Below, piece after piece: positions 8,897-18,654 of a DNA stretch of 64,000 bases. A program made the position numbers and the translations under genes. The stretch is from J054 sp963850255 (lineage in GTDB: Bacteria; Pseudomonadota; Gammaproteobacteria; Steroidobacterales; GCA-2729495). How positions within the stretch are numbered: position 1 is the first letter of the stretch; each line of letters opens with the position of its first letter. The stretch covers positions 78,259-142,258 of the forward strand of contig CAWKLL010000022.1 in the NCBI GenBank assembly GCA_963850255.1. Direction: 5' to 3'. The notes below the pieces were generated by a model, which saw only the letters and a list, made by a program, of their open reading frames with translations, did not search any database and had not been told where the DNA came from.

Positions 8897-10243
8897 TCAG
8901 CCGGGCATTCCCGGCAGTCCACGCAGGGCCCGTTTCATCCCGCCCTTGGACATCCGCTTCATCATCTTCTGCATCTGGGTGTGCTGTTTGAGCAAACGAT
9001 TGACATCCGGCACCGCAAGGCCGGCGCCTGCTGCAATGCGGCGTTTCCGCGATCCGTCGATCAGCTTGGGAAAACGCCGCTCCCTGGCGGTCATTGAGTT
9101 AATCACCGCAATCTGCCGCTTCAGCGCTCGCTCATCCACTTGCTGGGCCAGCTGGCTGGCTTTCATACCGCCCGGCAAGGGCAGTTTGTCCAGCATGCTC
9201 TCCAGACCGCCCATACCGATCATCTGCTGCAATTGATCCCGTAAATCCTCGAGATCAAAGCTTTTGCCCTTGCGGACCTTGCGCGCCAGCTTCTCGGCCT
9301 TGTCGCGATCAATCTTTTGTTCAACCTCTTCTACCAGGCTGAGAACGTCGCCCATGCCCAGAATCCGCGAGGCCATCCGCTCGGCATGAAAGGCCTCCAG
9401 ACCGTCCAGATCCTCGCCGGTACCCAGAAACAGAATCGGCTGGCCGGTCACGGTTTTCACCGACAGCGCCGCCCCGCCGCGCGCGTCGCCATCGGCCTTG
9501 GTCAGGATGACCCCGCTCAACGGCAGTGTCTCAGCGAACGCAGCGGCCACGTTGACAGCATCCTGGCCGGCCATGCTATCGACCACGAACAGGGTTTCCT
9601 GCGGTTCAACGGCCGCGTGCAGCTCAGCCAGTTCGGCCAGCAATTCCGCATCCAGACGGGTACGCCCGGCGGTGTCCAGCACCAGCACATCGGCTTGCAG
9701 GCGACGGGCCTCGGCGACGGCGCGCCGGGCGATTACCAGCGGCTGTTCATCCGCAGAGGCCGGCAAATATTCAGCGCCGGCGCGGCCGGCCAATTGCTCA
9801 AGCTGCAGCATCGCCGCAGGCCGGCGCGTGTCCAGGCTGGCCAGCATGACTTTGCGACTGCCTTGCTGCCCCAGGTGACGAGCCAATTTGCCGGCGGTGG
9901 TGGTTTTACCCGCGCCCTGCAAACCGGCCAGCAGGATGATCACCGGCGGCTGATGGCGCAATTCAAAGGCATCTGCAGGATCGCCCAGGGTTGCGCTCAG
10001 TTCCGTATGCAGGATCTTGATGAAGGCCTGTCCGGGGCTGAGGCTACGGGTGATTTCCGCGCCCACGGCACGGGCCTGAACACGGCCGATAAAGTCCTTG
10101 ACCACGGGCAGCGCGACGTCCGCCTCGAGCAACGCGCGGCGCACGTCGCGCACCGCATCAGAAATATTTTCTTCACTGAGTCGGCCGCGGCCGCGCACCT
10201 TTTCAGCTACAGATTTCAGGCGCTCACTAAGATTGTCGAACAT
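8897..10243 (-). CDS. ffh: Signal recognition particle protein Ffh
   Basis: GTPase subunit of the SRP, which targets nascent inner-membrane proteins to FtsY. 448 residues, normal length. N domain, then G domain with LLAGLQGAGKTTTAGKLA (G1), VLDTAGRTRLDAEL (G3) and LTKADGDARGG (G4). The methionine-rich M domain follows, with SMTARERRFPKLIDGSRKRRI and a C-terminus rich in Met and Gly. Divergent from the plus-strand CNNM gene, 160 nt away. Confidence 0.98.
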   Translation of the reverse strand: MFDNLSERLKSVAEKVRGRGRLSEENISDAVRDVRRALLEADVALPVVKDFIGRVQARAVGAEITRSLSPGQAFIKILHTELSATLGDPADAFELRHQPPVIILLAGLQGAGKTTTAGKLARHLGQQGSRKVMLASLDTRRPAAMLQLEQLAGRAGAEYLPASADEQPLVIARRAVAEARRLQADVLVLDTAGRTRLDAELLAELAELHAAVEPQETLFVVDSMAGQDAVNVAAAFAETLPLSGVILTKADGDARGGAALSVKTVTGQPILFLGTGEDLDGLEAFHAERMASRILGMGDVLSLVEEVEQKIDRDKAEKLARKVRKGKSFDLEDLRDQLQQMIGMGGLESMLDKLPLPGGMKASQLAQQVDERALKRQIAVINSMTARERRFPKLIDGSRKRRIAAGAGLAVPDVNRLLKQHTQMQKMMKRMSKGGMKRALRGLPGMPG

Positions 10244-10403
10244 GGTGTTTCCGCTGTTATCGAGTCCACTGCCATTAGCAGCATCTGTCAGTCTGATTCT
10301 AGCGCGTCACAAGCCAAGGTGGCGCATGCCGAGATTCCTTGACACTGCGCCAGCCTCGCGGTGACTATGCTGGTTCTGCCAGCCACACAGGAGCCCTGGT
10401 CCT

Positions 10404-11693
10404 TTGGACGCCGACATACCGCTGGGGCTAATGTTTTTCGCCCTTGCCGTCTTGCTGTTTCTTTCGGCCTTCTTCTCGGGCACCGAAACGGCTCTGATGT
10501 GCCTGAACCGCTACCGGCTGCGCCATCAAGCGCGCAACGGCAATCGCGGCGCTATCCTGGCTGAGCAACTGCTGGCCAAACCAGACCGACTCATCGGGAT
10601 GATTTTGCTGGGTAACAACCTGGTCAATATCGCCGCGGCACAATTGGTTACCTTCATCGCCCTCAGCCTGGGCGGGCCCTGGTGGGTTGCCTTGAGCACA
10701 CTATTGCTGACCGTGGTGGTGCTGATATTTGCCGAAGTCACGCCAAAAACACTGGCTGCCCTGCAGCCTGAGCGCATCGCGCTTCCCGCCAGCTTTATCT
10801 ATTACCCGCTGCAAAAAATTACCTGGCCGATGGTCTGGGCCATCGGCTCAATAACCAATGGCCTGTTACGCCTGCTCGGCGTGCAAGTGGACGAAGAATC
10901 GGTCGACCAGCTCACCATCGAGGAACTGCGCACCGTGGTGGCCGAATCCGGCGCCCTGCTGCCACGCCGCCGTCAATCCATGCTGTTGCGAATTCTGGAA
11001 TTGCAGGACATTAGCGTTGACGACGTTATGGTGCCGCACAATGAAATTGTCGGCATCGATCTCGACGACCCGTGGGAAGAAATCATCACCACCATCCGCG
11101 ATACCCACTTCACGCGCCTGCCTGTTTATCGCGACAGCATTGACGATGTGGTTGGATTGCTTAATCTCCGTCGCCTGGTAAAAACCGCCAGCCTGGAAAA
11201 TCTCAACCTGGCGGTGTTGAACGGCTTGCTGGACGAACCGTACTTTGTCCCCGAGGGCACACCGCTGAATCGTCAGCTAGTACAGTTTCAACGCGACCGG
11301 CAACGCACAGGTTTTGTTGTTGACGAGTACGGTGACATCCAGGGCATCGTCACGCTGGAAGATATCCTCGAAGAAATCGTCGGCAAATTCGATACCGAGC
11401 CGTCGCCCAATAGTGCCAGTGTGGAACTTGCCAAAGACGGTGATGGTTATATTGTGAACGGCAGCGCAAACATCCGTGCCCTGAACCGCACGATGAAATG
11501 GCAATTACCGACCGACGGGCCGAAGACACTCAACGGTCTGATTCTCGAGCAACTGGAAGCCATCCCGGAAACCGGCCACGGCATGATGCTGGCGCAATAC
11601 CCGGTAGAGATTCTCGATACCAGCGAGAATCTCGTAAAGAGCGTGCGTATTCGCGAACCGGCTGCTGGCAGTCAAGCCGTCGGCGCCAACTAA
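10404..11693 (+). CDS. CNNM/CBS-domain ion transporter (YfjD/CorC-HlyC type)
   Basis: 429-residue inner-membrane protein with the DUF21/CNNM transmembrane domain (about residues 1-185; FFSGTETALMCLNRYRLRH), two CBS domains (about 200-330; VDDVMVPHNEIVGIDLDD and DEYGDIQGIVTLEDILEEIVG) and a C-terminal CorC_HlyC domain (about 345-420). The family is linked to Mg/Co efflux or Mg homeostasis. Start is TTG at 10404 with AGGAG upstream; an ATG at 10431 is the alternative. Relatives are found next to ffh in other gammaproteobacteria. The stop overlaps that of convergent radA by 2 nt. Confidence 0.93.
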   Translation: MDADIPLGLMFFALAVLLFLSAFFSGTETALMCLNRYRLRHQARNGNRGAILAEQLLAKPDRLIGMILLGNNLVNIAAAQLVTFIALSLGGPWWVALSTLLLTVVVLIFAEVTPKTLAALQPERIALPASFIYYPLQKITWPMVWAIGSITNGLLRLLGVQVDEESVDQLTIEELRTVVAESGALLPRRRQSMLLRILELQDISVDDVMVPHNEIVGIDLDDPWEEIITTIRDTHFTRLPVYRDSIDDVVGLLNLRRLVKTASLENLNLAVLNGLLDEPYFVPEGTPLNRQLVQFQRDRQRTGFVVDEYGDIQGIVTLEDILEEIVGKFDTEPSPNSASVELAKDGDGYIVNGSANIRALNRTMKWQLPTDGPKTLNGLILEQLEAIPETGHGMMLAQYPVEILDTSENLVKSVRIREPAAGSQAVGAN

Positions 11694-13039
11694 GCGAGAC
11701 TCTGCAGCACTCGTAAGGCATCAGCCAGCGTGTCTACAGCATGGCATTCGAGACCTGCTATGGCCTTGCGCGGCAGGTTGGCGCGCGGTGCAATGGCAGC
11801 ACTAAAGCCAAGCTTGGCAGCTTCACGCAGGCGTTCCTCGCCGTATACCACTGGACGAATTTCACCTGCCAGCCCGACTTCACCGAATACCAGCAAACGC
11901 GAAGGTACGGGCGCGGCGTTGATGCTGGACACCGTGGCCAGCAAGGCCGGCAAATCTGCCGACGTCTCACCGATTTTTACACCGCCGACTACGTTGAGAA
12001 AAACATCTGCGTCGTGGGTGGCGACACCGCCGTGCCGATGCAGGACCGCCAGCAACAAGGCCAGTCGGTTCTGATCCAGGCCCACGGCTACGCGGCGCGG
12101 GCTGCCGCCACCGGAACGATCCGTCAGCGCCTGAACCTCAACCAATAGCGGCCGACTACCCTGATGCACAGCAGTAATCACGCTGCCGGAAACGGGCGTG
12201 TCGTAGGCAGACAAGAATATCGCCGAGGGATTGCGCACCTCGCGCATGCCCTGTTCCGACATGATGAACACGCCCAGCTCATTAGCGGCGCCAAATCGAT
12301 TTTTTACCGCGCGCAAGACCCGGTAGCGACTGCCAGCCTCACTTTCGAAGTACAGAACCGCGTCGACCATGTGTTCGAGCACGCGTGGCCCGGCAATGCT
12401 GCCAGCTTTGGTGACATGGCCGACTAACTGCACCGCGATGCCGGTGCGTTTAGCCATGCGTACCAGCTGAGCAGTACATTCACGCAGCTGGTTAACTGAA
12501 CCAGGCGCCGATGGCAGCTGATCGGTATAGATGGTCTGAATCGAGTCAATAATGAGACAGGCTGGTCGATCGCGTTCGGCCACGCCGATAATATCCTCCA
12601 CCCGGGTCTCGGCCAGTACGGTAATGCCCTGAGTGTCGATACCCAGACGCCGGGCGCGCAGAGCGATTTGCTGCAGCGACTCCTCACCGCTCACGTAGAG
12701 CTGCTCGCCCGCCTGCTGGGAGGCGCAGGCCTGCAACAACAGGGTGGACTTGCCGATACCCGGATCGCCACCCACCAGCACTACAACGCCGGGCACCAGG
12801 CCACCGCCAAGCACCCGGTCCAGCTCGGCAATACCGGTGGAGCTGCGTTCCAGCGTCTCGTCGCTGAGTTCGGTCAGGCGCTGGCCGCGTGCCTCGCCCG
12901 CATAGCCCGCGGCAGCGCCGCGCTCGGGCCTCACCTGAACCAGGCTGTTCCAGGCCTCACACTCCGGACATTGGCCCTGCCATTTGGGCGCACTGGCGCC
13001 ACATTCGCCGCAGCGATAACTGTTCCTGGTCTTACTCAT
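11690..13039 (-). CDS. radA: DNA repair protein RadA
   Basis: RecA-like ATPase that promotes branch migration in homologous recombination. 449 residues. N-terminal four-cysteine zinc finger (YRCGECGASAPKW, CPECEAW), Walker A GGDPGIGKSTLLLQ, the RadA-specific KNRFGAANELGVF motif and a C-terminal Lon-like domain. Convergent with the CNNM gene, so neither has room for a conventional terminator. Confidence 0.97.
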   Translation of the reverse strand: MSKTRNSYRCGECGASAPKWQGQCPECEAWNSLVQVRPERGAAAGYAGEARGQRLTELSDETLERSSTGIAELDRVLGGGLVPGVVVLVGGDPGIGKSTLLLQACASQQAGEQLYVSGEESLQQIALRARRLGIDTQGITVLAETRVEDIIGVAERDRPACLIIDSIQTIYTDQLPSAPGSVNQLRECTAQLVRMAKRTGIAVQLVGHVTKAGSIAGPRVLEHMVDAVLYFESEAGSRYRVLRAVKNRFGAANELGVFIMSEQGMREVRNPSAIFLSAYDTPVSGSVITAVHQGSRPLLVEVQALTDRSGGGSPRRVAVGLDQNRLALLLAVLHRHGGVATHDADVFLNVVGGVKIGETSADLPALLATVSSINAAPVPSRLLVFGEVGLAGEIRPVVYGEERLREAAKLGFSAAIAPRANLPRKAIAGLECHAVDTLADALRVLQSLA

Positions 13040-13161
13040 ACGCTAAAGCGTGATCTTGCTCTCACTCGGTGGTCCCTGAACAGCGGCAAAAGCTGCCGGC
13101 CTGAGCCAAAAAACAAACCCAGGTCTCACCGCCACAGCGCCGGGACATTTAACATTACGGC

Positions 13162-15675
13162 ATGTCTAAATCAGAAGCGGAAAAACGTCAGCAATTCAGG
13201 CTGGTCGGACCCCTGGTCCTGCTCATATTACTGGTTGCGCTTGGCTGGGCGGCCGGGGATCGGATGCAGCGGCTTGAGTTCACCATCTTTGACCAGGTCC
13301 AGCAACGGGTTCCCGCCAAGGCCAGTGAACAGATCTTACTGGTAGACACGGGTCGTGCGGCAGATACGCTCTGGTCAGATACGCGCCTGCCCGTCGCCAT
13401 CGCTAAACTTTCCGCAGCCGGGGCCGCGGCCATTGTGCCCAGTCAGCCGCCGCCGGCGGGTAATCAAATGCCTGACCTGGAGCAGCTGACTGCCCTGCTG
13501 GCACTGGAAAAGAAACAAGCCAGTCGCTCGGGTCAGTCGGCGGGGCCCACGGATCTTGACGGCCTGTCACGCAGGCTGGCCGGCTTTCGCGAGCAATTCG
13601 AAGCCCAGGCCGAAATTCATCGCGCCCTCGAGCAGGCCGGCAATGCGGTAATCGCGCTGGCGCCCACCAACCCGCGCAGCCTGGACAGAAATATCGCTGT
13701 GCCCTGCCAGCGGCTGGCGCTGTCTAACGACGCCGGTAGTGACCCCCTGTTGAGCGGCGTGTACCCGGCGCGCGAAATGCTGGCCCTGCCATCCAGCTTA
13801 TGCGCATCGGCTGCTGCCGCCGGCTATGCCGGTTTTCGGCCTAACCTGGACGGCGCAGTTCGCGAAAACTGGCTGGTCGTGCGTGCCGGCGACCAGGTGG
13901 TACCGACGCTGGCGCTGGCCGCGGTTACCGCTGCTCTACCCGACCGAAACCTGAGCATCGAAGGTCCCGGTCAACTGCGTCTGGGCGAACATCAGCTGTC
14001 TACGGGTGGCGGCTTTGCGGTGCTGAATCGCTATTACCAGAAAGCCGGACCCAAAGGCGCGTTCGAAACCATCTCCATCGAAGAATTGCTGGCCGCAGAC
14101 TTTGATAGTGCCCGCGCCGAAAACAGACTCGTCTTGCTCGGCCCCCTGGCCGCCGATCCAAGTTATCGCACCTCGCTGAGCGCAAACTATCCAGGCATGT
14201 TGTTACTCGCCACCAGCATGTCCAATCTGTTGCAGGCCGACTATGCGGTGCGCCCCGGCTGGCTGCAGTGGTCCGAATTAGCGCTGCTAATTGCGCTGGC
14301 CGCTACCTTCGTAATCCTGGTCCCCGGCATGACCCTGAACGCGGCTGCGCTCGCTGCGTTATTCCTGGCCACGATCTTGCTGGTGACCGAGGTCTACCTG
14401 CTGCTGGCGCACGGAATCTGGGCTCGCCTCGGCATGGCCGCGGTATTCTCAAGCTTGGGCATTGCCGCGATCCACAGTCTGCGATACATACGCGCCGGCG
14501 CACCCATCCTGATCGCCACGCCACAGCCGGCCATGGGCGCATTGAGCAATGAAGACGAGTTGGATCTGGCATTTTCGGTGCTGCGTCAGCAGGCACCCAA
14601 CGACGATACCAAGGAGCAGCTCTACAGCATCGCGGTAACCCATGGACGTCGCCGTGAATTCGCGAAAGCTGAGCGCGTACTTCGCTACCTCGCTTCGCTC
14701 GACCCGGATTATCGTGGCGTGCAGGAAAAACTCAAAAAGCTGTCAGGCTCGAAACGCGCCCGCGAGCAGGCCAAAAATGCGAACAGTGACGCTGTCGAAA
14801 ACTCCGACGCTCCCAAATCGAGCGTACGCCGAAAGCTGGGCGATCAACGCACCCTGGGCCGCTACGAAGTTGACAAGGTCATCGGTCGCGGCGCGATGGC
14901 CACGGTTTACCTGGGCCGGGACCCGAAAATAAATCGCCAGGTAGCGATTAAGACCATTGCCCTGGCAGACGAGTTTAGTGACGACGATCTGCAGGCAGCC
15001 AAGGAACAATTCATGCGCGAGGCGGAATCTGCCGGGCGCCTGAACCACGCCAATATCATTTCCATTTATGACGTCGGCGAAGACAATGATGTGGCCTATC
15101 TGGCCATGGAGTACTTCGAGGGCAAGTCCCTGCACCATTTCGCGCAACCCGGCTCGCTACTGCCGCCGCAGTGGGTACTGGAACTTGGGGCGCGGGCGGC
15201 TGAAGCGCTGCACTACGCGCATTCGCAAAATGTCGTACATCGCGATATCAAGCCGGCTAACATCATGTATAACGCCAATAACGATGAGCTCAAGCTCACC
15301 GACTTCGGCATCGCGCGGCTCACGGATACTAGTCGTACCAAAACTGGAATTATCCTCGGAACGCCCTCTTACATGTCACCAGAGCAATTAGCAGGTAACC
15401 CCGTCACCGGTCAGTCTGATCTGTATTCGCTGGGAATTACCCTCTACCACCTGATGACGGGCGCGCCACCGTTCCGGGCCGACTCAATTCCCAAGCTGAT
15501 GGACAAAATTGTCAACGAGCGACATGTGCTGATGACTAGCCAGCGAGAGGACCTGCCAGCCTGTGTTGACGACATTTTCGACACCGCGCTGGCCAAGGAT
15601 CCTGGCGATCGCTTCGCCAACGGCAGGGCAATGGCTTTGGCCTTGCGGGACTGTTGTAGTAGTTTTGCCGACTAA
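13162..15675 (+). CDS. CHASE2-domain receptor serine/threonine protein kinase
   Basis: Membrane receptor kinase of 837 residues. One N-terminal membrane helix (about 13-30) leads into an extracytoplasmic CHASE2 sensor (about 33-365). Three closely packed helices follow (about 368-442), then a cytoplasmic linker with a TPR-like helical pair (about 470-530) and a Hanks-type kinase domain (about 566-832). The kinase looks active: P-loop IGRGAMATVYLG from I574, K597 in VAIK, catalytic HRDIKPAN with D695, DFG at 714-716 and the GTPSYMSPEQL activation segment. The signal sensed is unknown. The PP2C and FHA genes follow after 20 and 13 nt, giving writer, eraser and reader in one operon. Confidence 0.92.
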   Translation: MSKSEAEKRQQFRLVGPLVLLILLVALGWAAGDRMQRLEFTIFDQVQQRVPAKASEQILLVDTGRAADTLWSDTRLPVAIAKLSAAGAAAIVPSQPPPAGNQMPDLEQLTALLALEKKQASRSGQSAGPTDLDGLSRRLAGFREQFEAQAEIHRALEQAGNAVIALAPTNPRSLDRNIAVPCQRLALSNDAGSDPLLSGVYPAREMLALPSSLCASAAAAGYAGFRPNLDGAVRENWLVVRAGDQVVPTLALAAVTAALPDRNLSIEGPGQLRLGEHQLSTGGGFAVLNRYYQKAGPKGAFETISIEELLAADFDSARAENRLVLLGPLAADPSYRTSLSANYPGMLLLATSMSNLLQADYAVRPGWLQWSELALLIALAATFVILVPGMTLNAAALAALFLATILLVTEVYLLLAHGIWARLGMAAVFSSLGIAAIHSLRYIRAGAPILIATPQPAMGALSNEDELDLAFSVLRQQAPNDDTKEQLYSIAVTHGRRREFAKAERVLRYLASLDPDYRGVQEKLKKLSGSKRAREQAKNANSDAVENSDAPKSSVRRKLGDQRTLGRYEVDKVIGRGAMATVYLGRDPKINRQVAIKTIALADEFSDDDLQAAKEQFMREAESAGRLNHANIISIYDVGEDNDVAYLAMEYFEGKSLHHFAQPGSLLPPQWVLELGARAAEALHYAHSQNVVHRDIKPANIMYNANNDELKLTDFGIARLTDTSRTKTGIILGTPSYMSPEQLAGNPVTGQSDLYSLGITLYHLMTGAPPFRADSIPKLMDKIVNERHVLMTSQREDLPACVDDIFDTALAKDPGDRFANGRAMALALRDCCSSFAD

Positions 15676-15695
15676 CGTCCCCGGCGAGCCGGTTG

Positions 15696-16520
15696 ATGAA
15701 TCTCCAGAACAAATTTGCCTGCGTGCAAATGACCGATGTCGGTAAGGTACGCGAACACAACGAGGACGCCATCGGCGCCAATCTGGAGCTGGGCCTGCTG
15801 GTTCTGGCTGATGGCATGGGCGGTTATAACGCCGGCGAGGTAGCCAGCGGAATTGCGGTAAGAACCATCCTGGAACTGGTCACCGAAGCCTGCAAACGGG
15901 AAGAACGGCATCTTATTGAGCCGGAAACCGGCCTGATGCGCCAAAGTATCGTGCTTCGGGATGCCATTACCCGGGCCAATAAGATCATCCATCAGACACA
16001 GCGCAGCCAGCCTCAGTGCGAGGGCATGGGCACGACCCTGGTGGCCTGCCTGTTCTTTGACAACAAGGTCTCCATTGCCCACGTCGGCGATTCGCGGCTG
16101 TATCGGGTGCGTAGCGGGCAGCTCGAGCAAATAACGCTGGATCACTCGCTTCTGCAGGAGCTGGTCGACCGTGGCTTTTACTCCAAAGAAGAAGCGGCCA
16201 GCTCGACCAACCGTAACTACGTAACCCGAGCGCTGGGCGTGGAACCTGGCGTACAAGTGGACGTACAGGAGGTCGATGCGGCCCCTGAAGACCTTTTCCT
16301 GCTCTGCTCAGACGGTCTGTCCGACATGGTAGATGACGGCGATATTCACTTAACTATCAGCACCTTTAGTGCTAACCTTGAAACCACGGGTCAACAGCTG
16401 ATTAATCTCAGTAATGACCATGGTGGCAAAGACAACATTTCCATTATCCTGGCCAACGTCCTCGAGCCTTTCCCGGCCCGGCGCGGAATAATGGCCAGAA
16501 TTGCGAAGCTTTTCGGATAG
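15696..16520 (+). CDS. PP2C-family protein phosphatase
   Basis: Metal-dependent Ser/Thr phosphatase of 274 residues, expected to reverse the upstream kinase. Metal-binding motifs are intact: VGKVREHNEDA (E20, D24), VLADGMGGYNAGE (D39, G40), HVGDSRLYRVR, LCSDGLSDMV and GGKDNISIILA. It is soluble, with no membrane segment. ATG at 15696; a TTG just before it is less likely. Lies 20 nt after the kinase and 13 nt before the FHA gene. Confidence 0.93.
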   Translation: MNLQNKFACVQMTDVGKVREHNEDAIGANLELGLLVLADGMGGYNAGEVASGIAVRTILELVTEACKREERHLIEPETGLMRQSIVLRDAITRANKIIHQTQRSQPQCEGMGTTLVACLFFDNKVSIAHVGDSRLYRVRSGQLEQITLDHSLLQELVDRGFYSKEEAASSTNRNYVTRALGVEPGVQVDVQEVDAAPEDLFLLCSDGLSDMVDDGDIHLTISTFSANLETTGQQLINLSNDHGGKDNISIILANVLEPFPARRGIMARIAKLFG

Positions 16521-16533
16521 GCGGGGCTCCCTC

Positions 16534-17253
16534 ATGGCAAGACTGATTCTGTCACTGGACGAGCAGCAGCTCGCTGAGTACAACATGTCCAAAGAGCGCT
16601 ACACCATTGGCCGCTTGCCGGACAATGATGTGCGTATTGATAATCCCACCGTCAGCGGGCACCACTCGCTGATCATCAATATTCTCAATGATTCATTTCT
16701 TGAGGACCTGAACAGCACCAACGGCACGTACGTTAACGGCAAGCTGATCAAGAAACATGCGCTGCAACATGGTGATGTGATCACCATTGGCCGCCATCAA
16801 ATGCGCTACGTCGACAGCAACCAGGACGACGACGAACAGGACGAGTTCGCACGGACCATGGTTATCGACAACTCTGAGATGGTGCGCTCGCAACTGGGCA
16901 ACGGCTCCGGTCAGGCCGCGAATGAACCCAGCGCATCGCGCGAGCAGGAGCTCATTGATACGATAGCCGGCTCCAAGCCGTTGCCGATCGCCAAGATTCA
17001 GGTACTCAATGGCAGCTTTGCCGGCCGTGAGCTGGACCTCAGCAAAGCCGTAACCACGCTGGGACGGCCAGGCATCCAGGTGGTGGCTATCACCCGTCGC
17101 TCAGACGGCTATCACGTCGTCCAGGTGGAAAATGCCAAGGATCGTGAACCAGCCAAACTGAATGGCGAAGTAATGGGAGCGCAGGCGCGGGAACTCAACG
17201 ACAATGACGTTGTCGAGATTATCGGCGTAAAAATGGGTTTCTTCTGCGACTAG
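16534..17253 (+). CDS. FHA-domain phosphothreonine-binding protein
   Basis: Cytoplasmic reader protein of 239 residues. The first FHA domain (about 1-95) has the phosphothreonine-binding set: G26-R27, S41 and H44 of SGHH, and N63-G64-T65. An acidic linker follows (about 96-105) and then FARTMVID, in which T108 is a plausible kinase target by analogy with GarA-type proteins. The C-terminal part (about 147-239) reads like a second, degenerate FHA domain (TLGRPGIQVVAITRR, LNGEVMGAQ, LNDNDVVEIIG) without the Ser-x-x-His pair. Start at the ATG at 16534; an upstream in-frame extension overlaps the phosphatase. Confidence 0.9.
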   Translation: MARLILSLDEQQLAEYNMSKERYTIGRLPDNDVRIDNPTVSGHHSLIINILNDSFLEDLNSTNGTYVNGKLIKKHALQHGDVITIGRHQMRYVDSNQDDDEQDEFARTMVIDNSEMVRSQLGNGSGQAANEPSASREQELIDTIAGSKPLPIAKIQVLNGSFAGRELDLSKAVTTLGRPGIQVVAITRRSDGYHVVQVENAKDREPAKLNGEVMGAQARELNDNDVVEIIGVKMGFFCD

Positions 17254-17268
17254 GTATCGTAGCCAGGC

Positions 17269-18654
17269 TCAGGCGAAGGAATCCAGCTCCGGCACAAAGT
17301 TTTCAAACTTCGTAAATTTGCCGATAAAGGTCAGCGTAAAATCACCCGTGGGACCATTACGCTGTTTAGCGATACTGATATCTGCAACCCCTTTGCGCGC
17401 CGTGTCCTTGTCATAAACTTCTTCGCGATAAATAAACAGGATCAGATCGGCATCCTGCTCGATGGCCCCTGATTCACGCAGATCTGACATCACTGGCTTT
17501 TTGTCCGTGCGCTGCTCGACGCTTCGATTCAACTGCGACAAAGCGATGATCGGCAAGCGCAACTCGCGCGCGAGCGCTTTCAGGGAACGCGAAATCTCGG
17601 ATATTTCCGTCGCGCGGTTTTCCTTAGTACCTGACACGCTCATCAACTGCAGATAATCCACCACAATCAGCGACAGCCCATGCTCGCGTTGCAGGCGCCG
17701 AGCACGGGCGCGGACTTCCGTAGGCGTCAGCGCGGGCGTGTCGTCGATAAATACCGGCGCCTCGGCCATCTGCTGAATCGCACCATTGATCCGCGGCCAG
17801 TCTTCATCACTAAAGCGCCCATTGCGCAGGTGCGACTGATCGACACGGCCCAGCGAGGAAACCATGCGGAACGCCAGCTGTTCCACGGACATTTCCATAC
17901 TGAACACAGCAACCGGCTTGCCCTCTCCCAGCGCCGCATTCTCGGCAATGTTAATGGCTAGCGTGGTTTTACCCATGGAGGGACGCCCGGCGATAATGAT
18001 CAGATCCCCGGGCTGCAAACCCGCGGTGTATTCGTCGAAGCGGGTGAAACCCGTCGCCAGCCCGGTAATTGAGCCGCCAGCCTGGTGCAGCGCGTCCAGG
18101 CGATCCACGGTATCGTCCAGCACTTCGCGCAGTCGGACAAAACCGGAGCCGCGCCGCTTACCGCGCTCGGCGATGGCAAATACTTCGCGCTCGGCCGCAT
18201 CCACCAGTTCACTGATGGGCTTACCCTCCGGGTGGTAAGCGCTGCGCGCTATGTCGTTGCCGGTCTGAATCAGATCACGTAACAGGGCGCGTTCGCGAAT
18301 GATGACCGCATAGTCGGCCGCATTTGCCGCGCCCGGCGTATCGCGCACCAGGCCAGCAAGGTAGGCCAGATCGCCGGCATCTTCCAGTTTGCCAAGATTG
18401 CGTAAATACTCGGACACCGTCACCGGGTCGCAGGGATCGTTACGCTGAGACAGCTCGCGGATGGCGGTAAAAATTAATCGATGATCGGGCCGATAGAAAT
18501 CATCCTCGACAACCCGGTCGGCGACTCGGTCCCAGCTACTGCCATCCAGCATCAGCCCGCCCAGCAAGGCCTGTTCGGCCTGGATAGAGCTAGGCGGCAG
18601 GCTCAGGCGATCCGTGTCGCTATCATCAAGACCCGGAAACGCACTGACCACCAA
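17269..18654 (-). CDS. dnaB: Replicative DNA helicase DnaB
   Basis: Hexameric replication-fork helicase, 461 residues. N-terminal primase-interaction domain (SIQAEQALLGGLMLD), then the RecA-like domain with Walker A GRPSMGKTTLAINIAENAA, Walker B LSLIVVDYLQLM and RESGAIEQDADLILFIYR. No intein. Start is TTG at 18654 directly after the rplI stop, or the adjacent GTG at 18651. Follows rplI as in pseudomonads. Confidence 0.97.
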   Translation of the reverse strand: MVVSAFPGLDDSDTDRLSLPPSSIQAEQALLGGLMLDGSSWDRVADRVVEDDFYRPDHRLIFTAIRELSQRNDPCDPVTVSEYLRNLGKLEDAGDLAYLAGLVRDTPGAANAADYAVIIRERALLRDLIQTGNDIARSAYHPEGKPISELVDAAEREVFAIAERGKRRGSGFVRLREVLDDTVDRLDALHQAGGSITGLATGFTRFDEYTAGLQPGDLIIIAGRPSMGKTTLAINIAENAALGEGKPVAVFSMEMSVEQLAFRMVSSLGRVDQSHLRNGRFSDEDWPRINGAIQQMAEAPVFIDDTPALTPTEVRARARRLQREHGLSLIVVDYLQLMSVSGTKENRATEISEISRSLKALARELRLPIIALSQLNRSVEQRTDKKPVMSDLRESGAIEQDADLILFIYREEVYDKDTARKGVADISIAKQRNGPTGDFTLTFIGKFTKFENFVPELDSFA

